A stretch of 64,000 bases of DNA from the NCBI RefSeq assembly GCF_900005615.1, contig NZ_LN832562.1, positions 434,001 to 498,000 on the forward strand, in the 5' to 3' direction. Position 1 is the first letter of the stretch, and the number at the start of each line of letters is the position of its first letter. Shown here one piece after another: positions 7,771 to 15,978 of the stretch. A model generated the notes under the pieces. It was not told the DNA's origin and made no database searches. It saw only the letters and a program-made list of their open reading frames with translations. This DNA is from Paracoccus aminovorans. Its GTDB lineage: Bacteria; Pseudomonadota; Alphaproteobacteria; Rhodobacterales; Rhodobacteraceae. Both the position numbers and the translations under genes were made by a program.

Positions 7771-9048
7771 ATGACCATGCAAACGCCGGAAACCAAGGCG
7801 TCCCGCTTCGGCTGGGTCGCCGTCCTGTGCTGGATCGCCGTGGTCCTGGACGGGTTCGACCTGGTGGTGCTGGGCGCGCTGATCCCCACCCTGACCGGGG
7901 ACGAGACCCCGTTCATGACCAAGCCCGAGGCGACCTTCGTCTCGACCATCAGCCTGGTCGGCATGACCCTGGGGGCGCTGATGATCGGCGCCCTGACCGA
8001 CCGCGCCGGCCGCCGGCGCGCAATGATCTGGGCGGTCGCCGCCTTTTCGCTGACGACGCTGGCCTGCGCCTTCACGCAGAACTGGTGGCAGCTTTCGATC
8101 TTTCGCTTCCTGGCCGGCTTCGGCCTGGGGGGCTGCCTGCCCACGGCCATCGCCATGGTGACCGAGTTTTCGCGCGGCCGCACCGGCAAGGCCTCGACCC
8201 GGCTGATGACCGGCTATCATGTCGGCGCCGTCGCCACGGCGCTGCTGGGGCTGCTGCTGCTGCCGGTGCTGGGCTGGCGCTCGATGTTCGTGGCGGGCGC
8301 CTTGCCGGGGCTGGCGCTGCTGCCGCTGATGGTCCGCCACCTGCCCGAGTCGCCGGCCTTCCTGCTGGCGCAGGGCCGCCGCGCCGAGGCCGAGAGGATC
8401 GCACGGGACAACGGCCTGCAGCTGGAAGCCGCCGCCGAAGCCGCGATCCTTCAGGACCGGACCACCAGCGGCGCGCTGTTCCGCGCGCCCTTCCTGCGCA
8501 ATTCGCTGGGCATCTGGGTGACCTCATTCATGGGGCTGCTGCTGGTCTATGGGCTGAACACCTGGCTGCCGACCCTGATGGTCGAGGCGGGCTACGGCCT
8601 TAGCCGCGGGCTGTGGTTCCTGCTTCTGATGAATGTCGGTGCGGTGCTGGGCCTGCTGGTCGCGGGCGCGGTCGGCGACCGGATCGGGCTGAAGAGCGCG
8701 GCCATCCTGTGGTTCCTGGGCAGCGCGGTGCTGCTTGCGGCGCTGTCGGTCAAGGTGCCGGTGCTGGCGCTTTACCCGATGGTCTTCGTCACCGGCTGCT
8801 TCGTCTTCTCGGCGCAGGTTCTGGTCTATGCCTATACGGCGGCGAACCACCCGCCCGCCGTGCGCGCCACCGCCCTGGGCATGGCGGCGGGCATCGGGCG
8901 GCTGGGGGCGATCTCGGGCCCGCTCATCGGAGGCACGCTGGTCTCGCTGGGAGTGGGTCACCCTTGGGGCTTCTATATCTTCGCCGCGGTCGGGCTGTTC
9001 GCGATGCTGGCCATCGCCACCACGCGGGTGATGCGGCAGAAGATCTGA
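7771..9048 (+). CDS. MFS transporter, aromatic acid:H+ symporter (AAHS) family
   Basis: A 425-residue carrier with about 12 membrane segments. The first helix reads WIAVVLDGFDLVVLGALIPT, the acidic motif expected in AAHS carriers such as PcaK, BenK and MhpT, and the loop GALTDRAGRRRAMIW is present. The ATG at 7771 is preferred because AGAGGA lies just upstream; an ATG at 7756 would add five residues. A GC-rich hairpin lies in the 124-bp gap after the dehydrogenase gene (about 7661-7682). It likely imports an aromatic or alicyclic acid, for example protocatechuate or quinate; the cargo is inferred from context. Confidence 0.85.
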   Translation: MTMQTPETKASRFGWVAVLCWIAVVLDGFDLVVLGALIPTLTGDETPFMTKPEATFVSTISLVGMTLGALMIGALTDRAGRRRAMIWAVAAFSLTTLACAFTQNWWQLSIFRFLAGFGLGGCLPTAIAMVTEFSRGRTGKASTRLMTGYHVGAVATALLGLLLLPVLGWRSMFVAGALPGLALLPLMVRHLPESPAFLLAQGRRAEAERIARDNGLQLEAAAEAAILQDRTTSGALFRAPFLRNSLGIWVTSFMGLLLVYGLNTWLPTLMVEAGYGLSRGLWFLLLMNVGAVLGLLVAGAVGDRIGLKSAAILWFLGSAVLLAALSVKVPVLALYPMVFVTGCFVFSAQVLVYAYTAANHPPAVRATALGMAAGIGRLGAISGPLIGGTLVSLGVGHPWGFYIFAAVGLFAMLAIATTRVMRQKI

Positions 9049-9220
9049 CCCCGCCGACATGGAACCCGTCGCGGCTCCCGATGCCCAAGCGAGCCGATCC
9101 GCGGCGGCGAGGCGCCCATGGGCATGGCCGCCGCCGTTTCCTGGCCGCTGACACGGCGGATGGCGCCATCGGCAAGGTGTTGCAGCCGCGACCCCGGGTA
9201 GCGGTGCGCCGGGTAGCGGC

Positions 9221-9250
9221 TTGACCTTCCGGCCGGAAAAGCCCGAATAG
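9221..9250 (+). promoter_or_regulatory. Promoter candidate with internal palindrome before the Hsp70 gene
   Basis: TTGACC (9221-9226) and GAATAG (9245-9250) are 18 bp apart. A perfect 12-bp palindrome, TTCCGGCCGGAA (9227-9238), lies between them, and the ribosome site GGAGAGG is at 9263-9269. Just upstream, CCGGGTAGCGG occurs twice. Promoter strength is not known. Confidence 0.4.
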
Positions 9251-9273
9251 GCGTCATTCTTCGGAGAGGTTTG

Positions 9274-10983
9274 ATGTCGTCTATTTCTGTCGGGATCGAT
9301 TTGGGAACGACCCATTCGCTGATCGCGGTCTTTGATGCCGAGAATGGCGCGACGCTGGTGCGGAACGGCGACGGCGCGGCGCTGACGCCTTCGGTCGTCG
9401 GGCTCAGCGACGACGGCACCCTGCTGGTGGGCGGGCCGGCCCATGCGCAGCGGTTGCGAAAGCCCGCACAGACCCACGCGGCGTTCAAGCGCCACATGGG
9501 CACCGGCAAGGAATTCGCGCTTGGCCGCCAGCGCCTTTCGGCGCCCCAGCTTTCGGCGCTGGTGCTGCGCAAGCTGCATACCGATCTGGAGGCCGCCTAT
9601 CCCGGCGCGGAGATCGACGCGCTGGTCATTTCGGTTCCGGCCTATTTCTCATCGGCGCAGCGCGAGGCGACGATGCTGGCGGCCGAACTGGCAGGCCTGC
9701 CGCGGCCCCGGCTGGTGAACGAGCCGACCGCGGCGGCACTGGCCTATGGGCTGAACGAACGCGAGGGCGAGCAGACCTTCATCGTCCTGGATCTGGGCGG
9801 CGGCACCTTCGACGTCTCGATCATCGAGATGTTCGAGGGCGTGATGGAGGTGCGCGCGAGTTCCGGCGATGCGATGCTGGGAGGCGGGGATTTCACCGCC
9901 TGCCTGCGGCGCGACATCGTCGAACGGCTTCAACTGGACGGGCGCCCGCTTTCGGCCGCCGAACAGGCGCGGATCGAGGCCGCGGCCGAGGCGCTGAAAC
10001 GGCATCTGTCGCGGGCCGAGCAGGCCGAGGCCACCATCGCGCTGGACGACGGGCCGCAGGACTATCGCATCGACCGCCGGCGTTTCGAGGAATTGTGCGC
10101 CGGGCTTCTGATGCGCATGCGCCGCCCGATCGAGCGCTGTCTCTACGATGCCCGGTTGGAGGTGGGCGAAATCGACCGCGTGATGCTGGTCGGCGGCGCC
10201 ACCCGCATGACGATGATCCGCGGCCTCGTCTCGCGCATGCTGCGCCGGCTGCCGGAAAGCGGGCTCGACCCGGACGAGGTGGTGGCGCTGGGGGCGGCGG
10301 TTCAGGCCGGGCTTGCGGCGCGCAATACCGCCCTGGCCGACATGGTGATGACGGATGTCGCGCCCTTCTCGCTGGGGATCGCAAGCCGGATCGCGACCGA
10401 AAGCGGCATCATCGAAGGAGGGTTCGCCCCGATCATCGAGCGAAACACCACCCTGCCCGCCTCGCGCATGCAGCAGTTCACGACGATTCAGGACAACCAG
10501 GACATGATCGAAATCGCCGTCTATCAGGGCGAAGCGCCGATCGCGGTCGAGAACGTGCTGATCGGCAAGACCCATGTCGCCATGCCGAGGGGCAAGGCCG
10601 GCACGCAGCAGATCGAGGTGCGGTTTTCCTACGACTCCAGCGGGCTTTTGCATGTGCGCATCACCGTTCTGTCCACGGGCGCCCAGACCGATCTGGTGAT
10701 CGAAGGCAGCGCCGCGGCCCTGAGCCCGGCCGAGCGCAGGCGCAGGCTGCAGGAGCTCGCGGCCTATATGCTCCATCCGCGCGAGGACGGCGACAATCTG
10801 GCGCTCTCGGAGCGTCTTAAGGGCTTGTACGCGATGTTCCTCGGCGCAGACCGGGCCTATGTGGCCGAGCTGATCGCGCGGTTCGAGACGGCCCTGAACG
10901 AGCAGGATCCGCGCCGGATCGCCGATCTGCGCAAGGAACTGGCCCGGACGGCGGACGAGTTGGAGCGATCCTATGTCCGATGA
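9274..10983 (+). CDS. HscC-like Hsp70 chaperone
   Basis: A 569-residue Hsp70-family protein, shorter than DnaK (about 640). It carries the actin-type ATPase motifs GIDLGTTHS (residues 7-15), NEPTAAALAYGL, LDLGGGTFDVS (about 172) and VGGATRM (about 305). A substrate-binding region with PFSLGIA and NTTLPASRMQQF follows. The C-terminal lid is short, as in E. coli HscC. The ATG at 9274 follows a GGAGAGG site; a TTG three bases earlier is in frame. Its last 11 bases overlap the membrane J-like gene, so the two are translationally coupled and likely form a dedicated pair acting at the inner membrane. The client is unknown. Confidence 0.88.
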   Translation: MSSISVGIDLGTTHSLIAVFDAENGATLVRNGDGAALTPSVVGLSDDGTLLVGGPAHAQRLRKPAQTHAAFKRHMGTGKEFALGRQRLSAPQLSALVLRKLHTDLEAAYPGAEIDALVISVPAYFSSAQREATMLAAELAGLPRPRLVNEPTAAALAYGLNEREGEQTFIVLDLGGGTFDVSIIEMFEGVMEVRASSGDAMLGGGDFTACLRRDIVERLQLDGRPLSAAEQARIEAAAEALKRHLSRAEQAEATIALDDGPQDYRIDRRRFEELCAGLLMRMRRPIERCLYDARLEVGEIDRVMLVGGATRMTMIRGLVSRMLRRLPESGLDPDEVVALGAAVQAGLAARNTALADMVMTDVAPFSLGIASRIATESGIIEGGFAPIIERNTTLPASRMQQFTTIQDNQDMIEIAVYQGEAPIAVENVLIGKTHVAMPRGKAGTQQIEVRFSYDSSGLLHVRITVLSTGAQTDLVIEGSAAALSPAERRRRLQELAAYMLHPREDGDNLALSERLKGLYAMFLGADRAYVAELIARFETALNEQDPRRIADLRKELARTADELERSYVR

Positions 10984-13216
10984 GGCCGCCTCCTGGCCCT
11001 GGGACGTTCTGGGCGTCGCCCCTGACGCCAGCCAGGCCGAACTGCGCCGCGCCTATGCCGTTCGGCTGAAGGCCCTGGACATCGAGCGCCAGCCCGACGA
11101 CTTCGGCGCATTGCGCGCCGCCTACGAATGCGCCCGGCAGATCGCGCGGCAGCAGGACCCGGCCCCGGCCGGGCCGCCGCCGGCCGGGGCGCTGCCTTTC
11201 GGGCGGCAGGCGCATCCGCCGGCCCAGCCGGAACGGGAAGCGGAAACGGAGCGAGTGCCGCAAGCGCCTCGGCCACCGCCGCCAGCGGCCGGGAACGAAG
11301 GCGCCGCCGTTCCGCCGCCCTCACCCCAGCCCGGGTCGGCAGCGAGGGCCGAGGAGCCTGCGCTAGACTTCGACCGGGCCGTGAAGCGCATGCGCGCTAT
11401 GCTGTCGGACGGGCGGGTCAATATGGCGGAATGGCGCGCCTTGTTCGGGCAGGAGGTCCTGGACCAGCCCGAGGCCAGCCGTCGCTTCGAGCGGATCCTC
11501 GTCGAAATGCTGGAGGCGCGAATTTCGCGGATCACCCACGCGATCCATGCCGCCCCGTTCCGCAACCGCGAATGGCTGGAACTGATCGAGGATCGCTACG
11601 GCTGGAAAACCGACGGCCTGCGGTTCCAGAACCTGTTTCCCGCGCATCTCGACGTTCTCATGCACTATATTGAGATGCGGCGCGGGGTCGGGCTCGACCC
11701 CCCGATAGCGGCGTTGCCGCCGGCCAATCCCTGGTGGGCCCGGCTGCTGGACCTGCTGAACCTGATCCTGCGGCCGGCTTTTTTCGCCTTTGCGGCAATT
11801 CTTGTTCTCTTGCTGGCATTCGGTCAGGCGGCCCGGACGGAATGGATGCGTCTGTTCCTTGGCACCCTGATCCTCGTCGCTTTTGTCTGGGGCGTCCTGC
11901 CGGATGCGTGGAAAGAGCTCAGGCTTCCGGTGCCGCGCCTCGTGGGGGTCGGCGCGGTCGGACAATGGCTGCGCCGGCGCTCGGCCGCGGTCTTCGGCCT
12001 TAACCTGGTGGTGCTGCTGGTGGTTCTTCTGTTCGCGGGCACCGTCGTGCGTCCCAACCTGCGGGAAGGCTGGATTTCCGAACGCCAGGTTTTCGCGCCA
12101 CGCCCCGCCGTGCCGTCCTGGCGCGACGCATATCGCATGATCGCGCCGGATCGTTCCACGGTCGAGCGCACCGCCCGCACGCTGGCATCGGGCGCCATCG
12201 ACGGCGCCGAGGCGCTCGACCGGATGGACATGCCCTATCCCCGCATTGCGGTTCCGGCGCCCGCGCCCGGCACCGGCCACGGGGAAGCGGCAGAGGACGG
12301 CACGGGCGACGTCGCGGATGCGAGCCTGACCTGCGCTCGCAGCGGCGCCTGCGTGATGGAGATGGGCGTCGATGTCCCGGTGCATGCCGTGGTGACCGCG
12401 GTCAAGACCGGGGGCTCCGAACGGTTCCGGCTTGGGCGGGTGACGGCCTCGTGGCAGGGAAAGCTCGGCGAGCCGCTTGGCGCGTCGAAGGTCCGGCCCG
12501 AAACCTTCAAGTTGCGCCTCGATCCGTCCGCAGCCGCAGAGTACCCGACCGAGTTCTTGCCGCTGGGGGGCCGTTATGACGGAACGGTCGAGGTCCATGT
12601 TGCGGATCTGTCGCTTCGCCGCGGTAGCGATGGCGCGGCGCAACTGCGGATCCTTCCGACCCGGCGAGAGCACGGCGCCCTGGTGCTGGCCGGCTGCGAG
12701 GATGATTTCGTCGACCTCAAATGGCGAAACCTGCTGATCGTCAATCCGCGCGCCGGCAGCCTGGTGGCCGAGATCTGCTCTTTGCCCAGCGATATGATGC
12801 GCCTGACCTTCCATGCCTCCGCTCCGGCCGTGATGGAGGAAAGCGGAGAGGCGCATGTCGACCTGTCCCAACCGCTGCAACGTCTCATGCTCGGGTCGTG
12901 GTCGGCCGGAACCCCAGGGGCCGCGGGCAAGGACGACGCGGTTTCTCGGCTGGCGCTGGAGATCGGCGACCGGACGATCCAGGACTACCTGACGATTTTC
13001 TGGTCCTCGCCCCGGCCCGAAGACCTGGATGCCTATCTGCAGCGCCGTCCGCAGATCGCCGCGCCGCAGGACCGTCCCGATCAGGCTGCGCTGCTGGCGG
13101 CGGCGCGCAATCAGCCGCATCTGACCCATGCCTATCGCTTCCGCGCGGATCTGGGGACCGCGATTCTGGGGGACATGTTCCGCTATCTGGAAGCGCGCGG
13201 GCTGCTCGATTCATGA
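10973..13216 (+). CDS. Membrane-anchored J-like protein with QPD in place of HPD
   Basis: A 747-residue protein. Residues about 8-55 (WPWDVLGVAPDASQAELRRA, then YAVRLKALDIERQPDD) resemble a J domain, but the HPD tripeptide reads Q40-P41-D42. A Pro/Ala-rich linker (about 60-125), a soluble segment with coiled-coil character, three hydrophobic helices (about 261-284, 294-313, 338-359) and a C-terminal domain of about 380 residues follow. It is coupled to the HscC-like gene by an 11-bp overlap, like the E. coli HscC-DjlB/DjlC partners, which also have atypical J domains. The C-terminal domain is not recognised. It probably recruits the Hsp70 to the membrane; a working J function despite the missing His is inference. 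Confidence 0.75.
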   Translation: MSDEAASWPWDVLGVAPDASQAELRRAYAVRLKALDIERQPDDFGALRAAYECARQIARQQDPAPAGPPPAGALPFGRQAHPPAQPEREAETERVPQAPRPPPPAAGNEGAAVPPPSPQPGSAARAEEPALDFDRAVKRMRAMLSDGRVNMAEWRALFGQEVLDQPEASRRFERILVEMLEARISRITHAIHAAPFRNREWLELIEDRYGWKTDGLRFQNLFPAHLDVLMHYIEMRRGVGLDPPIAALPPANPWWARLLDLLNLILRPAFFAFAAILVLLLAFGQAARTEWMRLFLGTLILVAFVWGVLPDAWKELRLPVPRLVGVGAVGQWLRRRSAAVFGLNLVVLLVVLLFAGTVVRPNLREGWISERQVFAPRPAVPSWRDAYRMIAPDRSTVERTARTLASGAIDGAEALDRMDMPYPRIAVPAPAPGTGHGEAAEDGTGDVADASLTCARSGACVMEMGVDVPVHAVVTAVKTGGSERFRLGRVTASWQGKLGEPLGASKVRPETFKLRLDPSAAAEYPTEFLPLGGRYDGTVEVHVADLSLRRGSDGAAQLRILPTRREHGALVLAGCEDDFVDLKWRNLLIVNPRAGSLVAEICSLPSDMMRLTFHASAPAVMEESGEAHVDLSQPLQRLMLGSWSAGTPGAAGKDDAVSRLALEIGDRTIQDYLTIFWSSPRPEDLDAYLQRRPQIAAPQDRPDQAALLAAARNQPHLTHAYRFRADLGTAILGDMFRYLEARGLLDS

Positions 13217-13487
13217 CGCGGAAGGGCGGGTGATCGCCGGGTGGGCTTCGAACCCGGCTTTGACAGGATCTTGTCGATGTTTGGCAAGTGACGCAATCCG
13301 CCGACGCGCGAAACCGACGCGCCCTCTTCCCCCGGCCGCGGTGCGATCCAGTCGCAGATGGCGCTTTCTGGATCAGGCCTGTATTGCGTCGGGCTGGCCG
13401 CCGGCCCGCCGGGACAGAGCGTGTTCCCCATGGTCTGCTGCGGAGGCCGGATGCAGGTCGGTGCAGAGATCGTCGCCGCGGCGGACC
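13217..13487. other. Intergenic stretch without a recognised gene
   Basis: The interval after the J-like gene (13217-13744, convergent with tauR) has no coding stretch I can support. The miniature element at 13488-13630 occupies its right half; nothing else is recognisable. Confidence 0.5.
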
Positions 13488-13630
13488 GAGCCTGTGTGAA
13501 AACTCCAGTTCCGAAAATTTACGAAGAAAAGTTTCCTTGCGGCCCGCTGGGAACAAAGTCTCTCCGCAGTGCCTGCGGGCGAACATCCTTCCGCGTCCGA
13601 CCATGTTCGACTAAGTTTCCACACAGCCTC
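13488..13630. mobile_element. 143-bp miniature inverted-repeat element (copy A)
   Basis: The ends are GAGCCTGTGTGAAAACT (13488-13504) and, reverse-complemented, GAGGCTGTGTGGAAACT (13614-13630), matching at 15 of 17 positions. The length equals that of the element at 54401-54543, and the ends resemble those of the IS1182-family element at 29427-31084. No coding capacity. No clear 6-bp flanking duplication, so it is probably older than copy B. Confidence 0.7.
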
Positions 13631-13744
13631 GGCCGGCAGAGGCTTCACGGCACGCGACCGGCTGGAACGCTGACTCGGGACCGCTGCGCCTTGTCCGGCC
13701 ATGCGGCGGATAGATCGGCCCGCCCAAGACCCGGCCGGCAGCGT

Positions 13745-15211
13745 TCAGCCGGTCGCGCGCCGCGCGATCAGCTCGATGCCGCGCGGGATATCGGCCTCGC
13801 CGATGGTGGAATAGCCCAGCCGGAAATAGGGGCAAGGGTCGGGCGGCGTCTCGAAAAACACCTCGCCCGGCTCGATCAGCACGCTGTCTTGCCGCAGAGC
13901 CTCGGCCAGCGCGCTGCTGTCGCAACCCTCGGGACCCTCGATCCACAGGCTGGCCCCGCCGGCCGAGGCCGCGCCCGCGATGCGCAGCGGGGTTTGCGCC
14001 AGCGCCTGCTCCATCAGCGCGCGGCGGCGCTTGAGCGATTCGCGCAGGCGCACGATATGGGCGTCGTAATGGCCGAGCGCCAGGAAATAGGCGGTGATGC
14101 GCTGCAGGTGGTTCGGCGGATGCCGCAGCATGATCGAACGCAGGGCCCGGGCGCGCGCGATCAGCGGCGCGGCCGCGACCATGTAGCCGATGCGCAGCCC
14201 CGGGAACAAGGATTTCGAGAAGCTGCCGGTATAGATGACCCGCCCCTCGCGGTCGAGCGACTTCAGCGCCGGCGCCGGCGGTGCCAGGAAGGACATCTCG
14301 AAATCGTAGTCGTCCTCGACGATCAGGAAGTCATGCGTCGCGGCGCGCTCCAGCAGTTCGCGCCGGCGGGCCAGCGGCATGGTGGCGCCGGTCGGGATGT
14401 TGTGGCTGGGCGTGACGATGACCAGCCGGGTTTCCGGCGGCAGCAGCGCGGGGTTCAGGCCGCCCTCGTCCACCTGCAGAAAGGCCGTGGGGCTGTGCGC
14501 CAGCCGCAGCGTCTCGGCGAAATCCGGATAGCCCGGGTCCTCGGTCACCGCCAGACGGTCTCCGCGCGCCAAAAGCTCGATGGTCATGTAAAGCGCGTTC
14601 TGCGCCCCCAGGGTCACCAGCACCTCGTCCGGGCGGGCCTGGATGCCCCGCCGGGGCAGCGTATGCGAACAGATGTAGTCGATCAGCATCGGATCGTCGG
14701 CGCCGTAGAAATCCGCGGCCAGTTCGCCGAAATCGCGGGTGCCCCAGGCGCGGCGCGCGCAGTTGCGCCAGGCGTTGTGGTCGAAAAGCGACGCGTCGCT
14801 CTGGCCATAGATGAAGGGATAGCGGAAATCGCGCCAGTTCGCGGGCTTGCGGATCACCCTTTGGCGCGGCGGCCGGATCGGCAGCCAGCTGTCCCAGTCC
14901 AGCGCGGTCTGGCCGGATAGCGCCTCCGGCATCTTCAGCCGCCGATGCGGCACGGTGGGGGCCACCACCACCCCCGACCGGGGCCGGGCTTCCAGATAGC
15001 CCTGGCTGATAAGCTCTTGATAAACCAGGGTGACGGTCATGCGCGAGATGCCAAGGGAACTGGCCAATCCGCGCGTCGAGGGCAGCCTCATGCCGGGCTG
15101 GGTCCGCGTTTCCAGGATCGCGCGCACGATGGCCGCCGCCAGTTGCACCTGAAGCGTGCCCTTGGCGCCGTCGCGCTGGAAAAACATCTCGATGGGGATA
15201 TGGCCGCGCAT
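13745..15211 (-). CDS. tauR: TauR, MocR/GntR-type regulator of taurine catabolism
   Basis: A 488-residue MocR-type protein. The N-terminal GntR winged HTH (about residues 15-85, with LPSTRGLASSLGISRMTVTL) is joined to a class-I aminotransferase-like domain containing TPSHNIPTGATMP, VEDDYDFE and TGSFSKSLFPGLRIGY, where K333 is the expected PLP-binding lysine. It is divergent from tauX, and a CTGGACCTAA sequence, the published TauR half-site of Rhodobacter capsulatus, lies directly before its start codon. TauR proteins activate taurine genes in response to taurine. Its position beside tauXY-xsc-tauZ-pta makes the assignment firm; ligand binding itself is inferred. Confidence 0.9.
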   Translation of the reverse strand: MRGHIPIEMFFQRDGAKGTLQVQLAAAIVRAILETRTQPGMRLPSTRGLASSLGISRMTVTLVYQELISQGYLEARPRSGVVVAPTVPHRRLKMPEALSGQTALDWDSWLPIRPPRQRVIRKPANWRDFRYPFIYGQSDASLFDHNAWRNCARRAWGTRDFGELAADFYGADDPMLIDYICSHTLPRRGIQARPDEVLVTLGAQNALYMTIELLARGDRLAVTEDPGYPDFAETLRLAHSPTAFLQVDEGGLNPALLPPETRLVIVTPSHNIPTGATMPLARRRELLERAATHDFLIVEDDYDFEMSFLAPPAPALKSLDREGRVIYTGSFSKSLFPGLRIGYMVAAAPLIARARALRSIMLRHPPNHLQRITAYFLALGHYDAHIVRLRESLKRRRALMEQALAQTPLRIAGAASAGGASLWIEGPEGCDSSALAEALRQDSVLIEPGEVFFETPPDPCPYFRLGYSTIGEADIPRGIELIARRATG

Positions 15212-15243
15212 CTGGACCTAAGTTTTGCGTTCACTGGATATAT
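15212..15243. promoter_or_regulatory. TauR binding site candidate
   Basis: CTGGACCTAA (15212-15221) matches the known TauR direct-repeat half-site CTGGACYTAA. A weaker second copy, CTGGATATAT, begins at 15234 in the same orientation. The first copy abuts the tauR start codon, so binding there would probably repress tauR as well as affect the divergent tauX operon. The rest of the 363-bp divergent region shows no second perfect copy. Confidence 0.65.
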
Positions 15244-15574
15244 CATCACCGCCGTCGCTCTGCAACATTCCGCCCTGTCCAGCGATGGGCAGATGCGCAT
15301 GCCGGTTTCGGGGACGGGGCCGGCAGCCTCGTCCTCCCCTGCGGTTGCCGCGCGAAAGACAGGAAAACACGATGAACACCATGAGCCGGTCGCGAGCCCC
15401 CTGAACCTTCCCGGGTGAAACCGCTGCCAAGCCCGATGGCCCGGCCTTCCGATCCGATGGATCGAGACGCGCCGATGCCGGGGCGGGCAGGGCCGCCTCT
15501 TCCCTCTTCGCCATTCCATCCACCACCACCCCCGAACTGCGGATCTTGCCGCCCGGGTCAAGGAGTCTTGCTTG

Positions 15575-15970
15575 ATGACCTCTCCTCTGACTGTTTCCGA
15601 CCTTGAATCGACGTTTGAGTCTTTCAACCGGCACGACATTTCTGGCGTGATGACGCATTTTGCGGACGACTGCGTGTTCTACACCGTCGCCGGGGACCAC
15701 GAATACGGCAACCGGATCGAGGGCAAGGCGGCGATCGCCAAGGCCTTCGAGGCGGTCTGGACCACGATGCCGGACGCGGAATGGGCCGATCACAGCCATT
15801 TCCTGTCCGAGGACGGCACCCGGGGCGTCAGCCAGTGGACCTTCCGCGCCACCAACCCCGACGGCAGCCGCATCGAGGTCCAGGGCGCGGACCTGTTCCG
15901 CATCCGGGACGGCAAGCTGGTCGAGAAACAGGCGATCCGCAAGCAGCGCCCCGCGATCCCGGCGAAGTGA
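15575..15970 (+). CDS. tauX: TauX, SnoaL/NTF2-like small subunit linked to taurine dehydrogenase
   Basis: A 131-residue SnoaL/NTF2-fold protein (FNRHDISGVMTHFADDCVFY, IEGKAAIAKAFEAVW, GADLFRIRDGKLVEKQAI). The ATG at 15575 follows AAGGAG at 15560-15565. In taurine-degrading alphaproteobacteria a protein of this type directly precedes the flavoprotein TauY and is named TauX, the small subunit of a taurine dehydrogenase that passes electrons to cytochrome c. The eight-base gap to tauY suggests coupling. Its catalytic contribution is not proven in the family; it may be accessory. Confidence 0.8.
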   Translation: MTSPLTVSDLESTFESFNRHDISGVMTHFADDCVFYTVAGDHEYGNRIEGKAAIAKAFEAVWTTMPDAEWADHSHFLSEDGTRGVSQWTFRATNPDGSRIEVQGADLFRIRDGKLVEKQAIRKQRPAIPAK

Positions 15971-15978
15971 GGGCGGCC

